Part shown: positions 59,252 to 64,000 of the stretch, in pieces | Position numbering within the stretch: the stretch's first letter is position 1 | Layout: each line of letters starts with the position of its first letter | From: Cymbidium sinense | Lineage: Eukaryota; Streptophyta; Magnoliopsida; Asparagales; Orchidaceae | DNA length: 64,000 bases | NCBI GenBank assembly: GCA_021442155.1 | Contig: CM038215.1 | Coordinates: 212,468,982-212,532,981, forward strand | Direction: 5' to 3' | Notes under the pieces: model-generated | The model's input: only the letters and a program-made list of their open reading frames with translations | Database searches by the model: none | Told to the model about the DNA's origin: nothing | Position numbers and translations under genes: made by a program

Positions 59252-59259
59252 ACCATCAT

Positions 59260-59924
59260 TAGCACTGCCATGTAATTGGGATTCGTTTCTATGATGCTGT
59301 TCTTGCAACTATATATAATTCTTGGAAACATTCGAATCCACAAACTATGTTTTACTTTTCATGTTTAATTTGTATATGATGGTGATAGAAGAGATGTCTT
59401 TGAACCAATTCCACTGCGATCAAACTTCCAAGAAAAGGCTTTGACATGACACTTTAGGAGAGGACTTTCTCATGTGTGTTAATGTAGTACAAGACATGGA
59501 TTATTCTAGTAATTTTTGATTGTTTAAGATTTTATTTTTCAGTTTTAATTCAATCATTTTTTATTATGTTTATTTTAAATTTGAGTAGAATCAGATGAAA
59601 AATATGAGAGACAAAGCAAGGTCATGATTACTGAGGGCTCATTTATTATTATAATAATAATAATAATAATTTTTTTTGGATCATTTGAGTCATTTTTATG
59701 GCAAACTCATATCCATGTATTTCATAAGATTCAAATCTAGGTTCTCAAAAAACGAAACAAGGCCTCAATCGATTGGTTGAGGCATGGAACGCATAAGGGC
59801 TCATCTTTAAATTAACATAACTATCTTCACTTATATCATATATGCAAATCACAAGGCTATCATAATAATTTACTCAAAAAGCATAGAATTTAACAAATGG
59901 ATCTGGTTAGGATTAAGAGATATT
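59260..59924. other. AT-rich intergenic spacer
   Basis: Holds an (ATA)n run at about 59647-59670 and a worn segment at 59720-59800 that might be tRNA-derived, but nothing firm. No gene. Confidence 0.6.
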
Positions 59925-60191
59925 ATTACATGTGGAGTTTGGATGTAGCTCTACATTCAGACTCTAATAATATAGTATCGTGTGATGCTCAGTTAATATA
60001 TAGTTGTTGTATATTAGCTGTAAAGTATTATATATTATTGTGTATTAATATAATATTAATTATATGATAATACACAACATTTATATACATATTAATATAT
60101 AGTAATACGATGCAGTTGTATATTGATTATTTTATAATATTATGTTATTAGAATCCGGATATAGAAGCTACATTCAGACTCTGCACGTAGT
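59925..60191. mobile_element. Small MITE with about 40-bp imperfect inverted ends
   Basis: The left end (59930-59968, with 'ggatgtagct' and 'actctaata') pairs with the right end read in reverse (60190-60148, with 'gaatgtagct' and 'attctaata'). The interior is almost pure AT with many 'tatatta' words and could fold extensively. The superfamily is uncertain. The right end, read outward, could begin CACTAC as in CACTA elements, but the left end does not clearly do so. Confidence 0.55.
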
Positions 60192-61000
60192 GATTTTTCT
60201 AAGATTAAGAATGAGCTGCAATGTTGTGCCTTAAATCTTTTTGCAATCTTTGTAGTTTATAACTTGTGTTTTGTTGTTATTTCTATTCGCAAATTCCCTT
60301 TAACATTTGAAATTTTACGTGGTTTAAAAATGGACCTATCGCGCAAAACCTGCAAAGCTTTTGCAAAAAGTAAATCTTTGCTTTGAAGAATATGTTCCGC
60401 TCTACCATTTCTAACAGTATCTTTGTTGATGTGATATACTTAGTTTGTATGATTTATTTAATTAATATACTTTCAGTTTCCTGTTTGATGTCCTTTATCA
60501 ATTGTTTTCCCTTACAGTGTGGATTGAATTTACAAGGACTTTTTATATACTTGCCTCATCATATATGTCTTTGATTTTTTTTTTTTTTTTTACGCATTGC
60601 GATATGGATAAATGTGGGAATATGTTTCTTCCATTTATTGAAGATTATTCCAATATTAAGGGCCTATTTGGAATCAATTTTATTTTATAATTTTTTATTT
60701 TTATGCTATTTTTAAAAATAATTATCATCATCAAATATATTTTATTTTGAATTAAAATATAAATATACAAAAAAAATAAAAGGTAAAGATGATTCTAAAA
60801 TACTCTTGAGTTTTTTATTTGTTTTCAGGAACAAGTTTTAATTTTGGTACATGTGTTTTTCAAAAACATAATTTTTTAATTTAAGTATATTTTAAAATGT
60901 AATTAATAAATTAAGTATCGTTAAAAAAAATTTAGGTATGGGTATAGTTGTTCATGAATTGGGCGATTAGTGTGTCACGTCAAAATCGATGTGGATGGTG
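60192..61000. other. AT-rich spacer with poly(T) run and a possible lone MITE end
   Basis: A run of about 20 T sits at 60568-60590. 'gggcctatttggaatc' at 60660-60676 resembles the end of a common plant MITE type, but no partner end is found. No gene seen; the short ORFs are unsupported. Confidence 0.55.
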
Positions 61001-61330
61001 TCCTGCTAAGTGGCTGAGGGCACAAAAATTGGGTCGATCGACCAATCGGTTCTATTCATGAGTCGATCTATTCTGTCGATCCGAGCTCCGTTACGCCATT
61101 CGAAGTATCCACGCGAGCCGTCGATCCCATTCCTCCCTTCTGAGCATGAGCACCTTCCTCTCCGACATTTTCGGTAGTTGCCGGCCTTCCTCCAATTGCT
61201 GTCATTACTCCGCCTTCTTTGTCGGATCGGACGTTTTTTGCCGACAGTCCGTCCATTTGCGTTGACGGCTTTCCTCTCCATCTAACAACCCTCGGAACCC
61301 AATATTAGCTTCCAACAATGATTCTGGCGC
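61001..61330. other. GC-rich, CpG-containing island
   Basis: Contrasts sharply with its surroundings. It has many CpGs, a 12-base palindrome GGTCGATCGACC at 61033-61044 and a second 'gtcgatc' at about 61063-61070. A 91-codon minus-strand frame (61006-61281), rich in Arg and Gly, shows no domain. It may be a promoter or leader, or a captured fragment linked to the MULE downstream. Confidence 0.45.
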
Positions 61331-61854
61331 CTCCGTTCCTTTCAGGGAAGTTTCCTGTGATGGATTCTGTAGTTTTTAGCGCACATTGATGTCGTTCTTC
61401 ATAAACACATGGTAAATTTCTAATTTTTCTCATTTATAATTAATTAGATTGTGTGTACTAGAGCTTATGGGCTTAGAGTTGTGTACTAGGATTTCAGTTT
61501 ATGGCTTAAGAGTTGTGGTTCAGGGATTTGATTTGTAATTTTGAGTGATAATATAGTCTTTAACATTTAATATATGTCGGGTATATTATTAAAATGATTC
61601 TAAAATATTTAGGGATGATATGAGTAGGATTTGAGTTGTTACAATTGGCCTATAAGATTAGAACCAGTGGCCTTTAGAGCAAGTCACTTTAGATGGATGC
61701 GTTCGTATAACGTGTCGATTGAGTTAAATATCATTTGATTTATGTAGTGCATCTATAAATAAATTTGGGCCATATTTTTCTAAATTTAGGGAATCGATAT
61801 GATTGGTTATTTTTCGATTATTTAAGGAATGAGTAGAGAGTTTGTTTAGTTGAT
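61331..61854. other. Spacer before the MULE coding remnant
   Basis: No gene recognised. It may be the 5' untranslated part or intron of the MULE; a terminal inverted repeat was not identified. Confidence 0.4.
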
Positions 61855-64000
61855 TATTCTATGGAGGTGAACTAAGTGTCGATGGCGTTTATTCCAAGTT
61901 ATGTGGCGGTGTCGTCTGTTAAGGTTAACACCTTATGGAATTGAAATAAAGAATTAGCGATCCTTGCACATTGATTTAGGCGTCACATCGGTCTTACATG
62001 TGTTATCCGTGGGTAGCAGTTTATAAGCGTCTGTTATTTTTGATGATGAAGTTTGCGACGTTACACTGAATGAAGCTTTTCGTCATATATTAGTGTTGTA
62101 TGTGGAAGTTGAGGATGCTAATGTTGCATCCACATCAGTTGATCTGGTGTTAAGGTCAGCAGATATACCAAAGGCGCATATACAAGATTTCATCGCAACT
62201 GCTCTTGTGGCGACACAGAGCAGTTTTGACGAATTAATTTCCAGGTAATACTTTCTTTATCTTTCCCTACTTATACTATTAATATTTAATAACAATGTGT
62301 GTCGTTGTACTTATGAGTGTTGTGACAATGATGATGTTATTTATTGATTAGAGGAACCATATGTGCCTCAAAGTGCTACAGGCGATGATGTGTATGAGAC
62401 CATGGGCAGTGGCTCAAGTAGCGACTCTTTGTAGGATATCAGTGATGATGATTGTTCACTTGAGTTAGAAGCTACTATGGTTGAGAATGTAGCCAGTCAG
62501 GATCTCTTAAAAAATCATTCATTCTTGAATATTAATAGTGATAGTCAAATATTGTTTACTAACGAATATGTACGGATGTGTCAAACCACGAGAGAGTGGA
62601 ACAATGATATTTACTTTGACGGCCCATTTGATGAAAATGTCTTAATATATGATGTTGAAATCTCAGGTAATCTTGTAGAAGGAATATGTTTTACAAGTAA
62701 AAGAGCTTTCAGTTTGCTGTTATTGGATAGTGTATAGTTAATAATATTCAATTCCAAGTAATTCTCAAACTAGAAGAATTATACTGTGATATGTGTATAT
62801 CACGATAGTCCTAACATAGCATGTAATTGACGTCTGCATTGTAATAGCGGCGGTGCTATGGTGCCTTGAGAATCTCCAGAATTGAGGATCACCACAGATG
62901 TATCGATATAGTGAGCACTGGTGGTCATCGGCAGTGCAGTTTCAAATTCATAGCTTATTTCATTATACATATAATCAGACATCAAATTGATCTGAAACTT
63001 AGGGAGATTATATGTAGAATGGAATCAAAGTTTAATTTAAAAGTTTTCTACATGAAGGTCTGGGATGTTAGGCGTAAGGCAATAAAAGCAAATTTTGGTA
63101 GTTAGAAAGAGTCTTATAGGACTCTCAGCCTTTTCATGGAAGCAGTTTGTATTACTTTACCTGGTATAGTCTACAAAATTCAGTCTACCAATACACAACG
63201 ATTTTAGAGACTTTTCTGGGCATTTGGTCCTTCCATTTTGGGCTGGGGCAGTTGTCATCTTGTCCTCAATTTAGATGGTACATTTTTATTAGACAAGTAC
63301 CGTTGTACATTACTTATTGCTGTTGGAATAGATGAAAATAATGGTTTGTTTCTTCTTGTCTTTGCGGTCGTTGAGTCTGAGTCGACTGATTCTTAGCTGT
63401 GGTTCTTAATGCGTTTACATGATATGTTGCCTATGGTGTCAGCTAGACGTGATTTGTGCATAATATCTGATAAGCATGATGTCTTGTTACTTGGATGCAA
63501 AGATATTTTTCCATGGGCGCTCCACGACATGTTTGCGTCATCGCGAATTTTAAAAGGTGATCGTAGATTGGGAATTGGTGATGTTGAATTTCTTTTTAGA
63601 AAATATATATAGCAGGAAACACTAATGACATTCGTGAGTTTAATCGATATATGACAGATATAAAAATTGTGAAAGAAAAAGCTCACAAATGGCTTGTGGA
63701 ATGAGACCTAGTTAAATGGTTACTAGTGCATGATGATAGAATGCGTTATGGTATAATGACGACCAATACATCTAAATGTTTCAATGATGTTCTTAAACGC
63801 GCATGTGGTTTGTCAATTCAAGCGCTAATCACTGTTATTTATTATAATTTAGTTGTACTGTTCATGAAAAGACTTGTCACTGTAACTCAGTAACATGAGA
63901 CCAATTTATCTATATTCACCCCAAAGGTATCAACCATATTCTGCGTCGAAGGGAAGCGGACATTTCAGTCGTGAACATCAAGCCGGGAGATCGATGTTTG
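61855..64000 (+). mobile_element. Mutator-like element (MULE) transposase pseudogene, cut by window edge
   Basis: MuDR-type N-terminal pieces YGGELSVDGVYSKLCGGVV (about 61859-61917) and LNEAFRHILVLYVEVEDANV (about 62068-62127). An acidic stretch follows (GDDVYETMGSGSSSDS, about 62383-62430). The 86-codon frame 62477-62737 ends at the FTSKRAF zone of the family. The catalytic transposase domain reads FWAFGPSILGWGSCHLVLNL, then DGTFLLDKYRCTLLIAVGID (about 63214-63333). Next are LFLLVFAVVESESTDS, LCIISDKHDVLL (about 63456-63490), and RYGIMTTNTSKCFNDVLKRA near 63743-63803. Two expected catalytic acids, the Asp of LDGTF and of ISDKH, are present. Several in-frame stops (for example at 62432, 63104, 63395 and 63610) break it. 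The C-terminal zinc-finger region and right end would lie beyond the window. Confidence 0.83.

Noticed and set aside
59720..59800. Possible tRNA-derived SINE (box B-like 'gatttgaatc' in reverse and 'cctcaaccaatcgattgagg')
   Set aside because: Box A is poor, there is no clear tail or target duplication, and the dyad could be chance.
60568..60590. Poly(T) run as a reverse poly(A) tail of a retrocopy
   Set aside because: No coding or SINE sequence is recognisable next to it and no flanking duplication is seen.
60660..60830. MITE starting 'gggcctatttgg'
   Set aside because: Only one end is recognisable and no inverted partner is found within several hundred bases.

Overview
The window is flowering-plant nuclear DNA. 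It is AT-rich and dominated by old, decayed transposable elements, with one intact-looking protein-coding gene, a single-exon trihelix (Myb/SANT-like) transcription factor at 55901-56818. The species cannot be named from the sequence. A plant is supported by the trihelix protein, Athila-type gag, Tat/Ogre-type Ty3/gypsy pol with two RNase H domains, an RTE-type LINE, a hAT-type MITE and a plant MULE transposase.

About 54 kb is two giant LTR retrotransposons of one family in a nested arrangement. Element 1 (about 2308-30003, minus strand) appears complete in structure. It has a 7.9 kb 3' LTR (2308-10225), a 2.7 kb repetitive 3' non-coding region, degenerate integrase, archaeal-type RNase H, RT/RNase H, protease and gag, an extra ORF upstream of gag, a 2 kb leader of hairpin repeats, a tRNA-Arg-like primer binding site and a 6.5 kb 5' LTR. 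It sits inside the 5' LTR of Element 2, which has the same design on the plus strand. The Element 2 LTR begins at 1609, breaks at about 2303, resumes at about 30004, and the element continues to about 54146. Putative 5-bp target duplications (ACCTA and ATTTA) flank Element 1. The two 5' halves therefore face each other as a very large imperfect palindrome. All coding domains carry stops and frameshifts, so neither element is autonomous now.

Left of this nest lie a further LTR fragment of the same family (1-730) and an Athila gag remnant (835-1608). Right of it lies a 5'-truncated RTE LINE (54165-55502) with a short TTG tail, then the CpG-retaining trihelix gene. After the gene come an exon-like frameshifted segment with good splice sites (57249-57444), decayed coding-like sequence, a hAT-type MITE interrupted by a long TA microsatellite, a second MITE, a small GC-rich island, and a MULE transposase pseudogene that runs off the right edge.

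The most unusual structure is the leader hairpin array in both big elements (21425-23240 and 34170-36217). It has many tandem units, each an imperfect inverted repeat around a short AT-rich loop. The arm sequences differ between units while staying complementary, which looks like covariation preserving a structure. Coordinates of repeat boundaries are approximate because all comparisons were made by eye.
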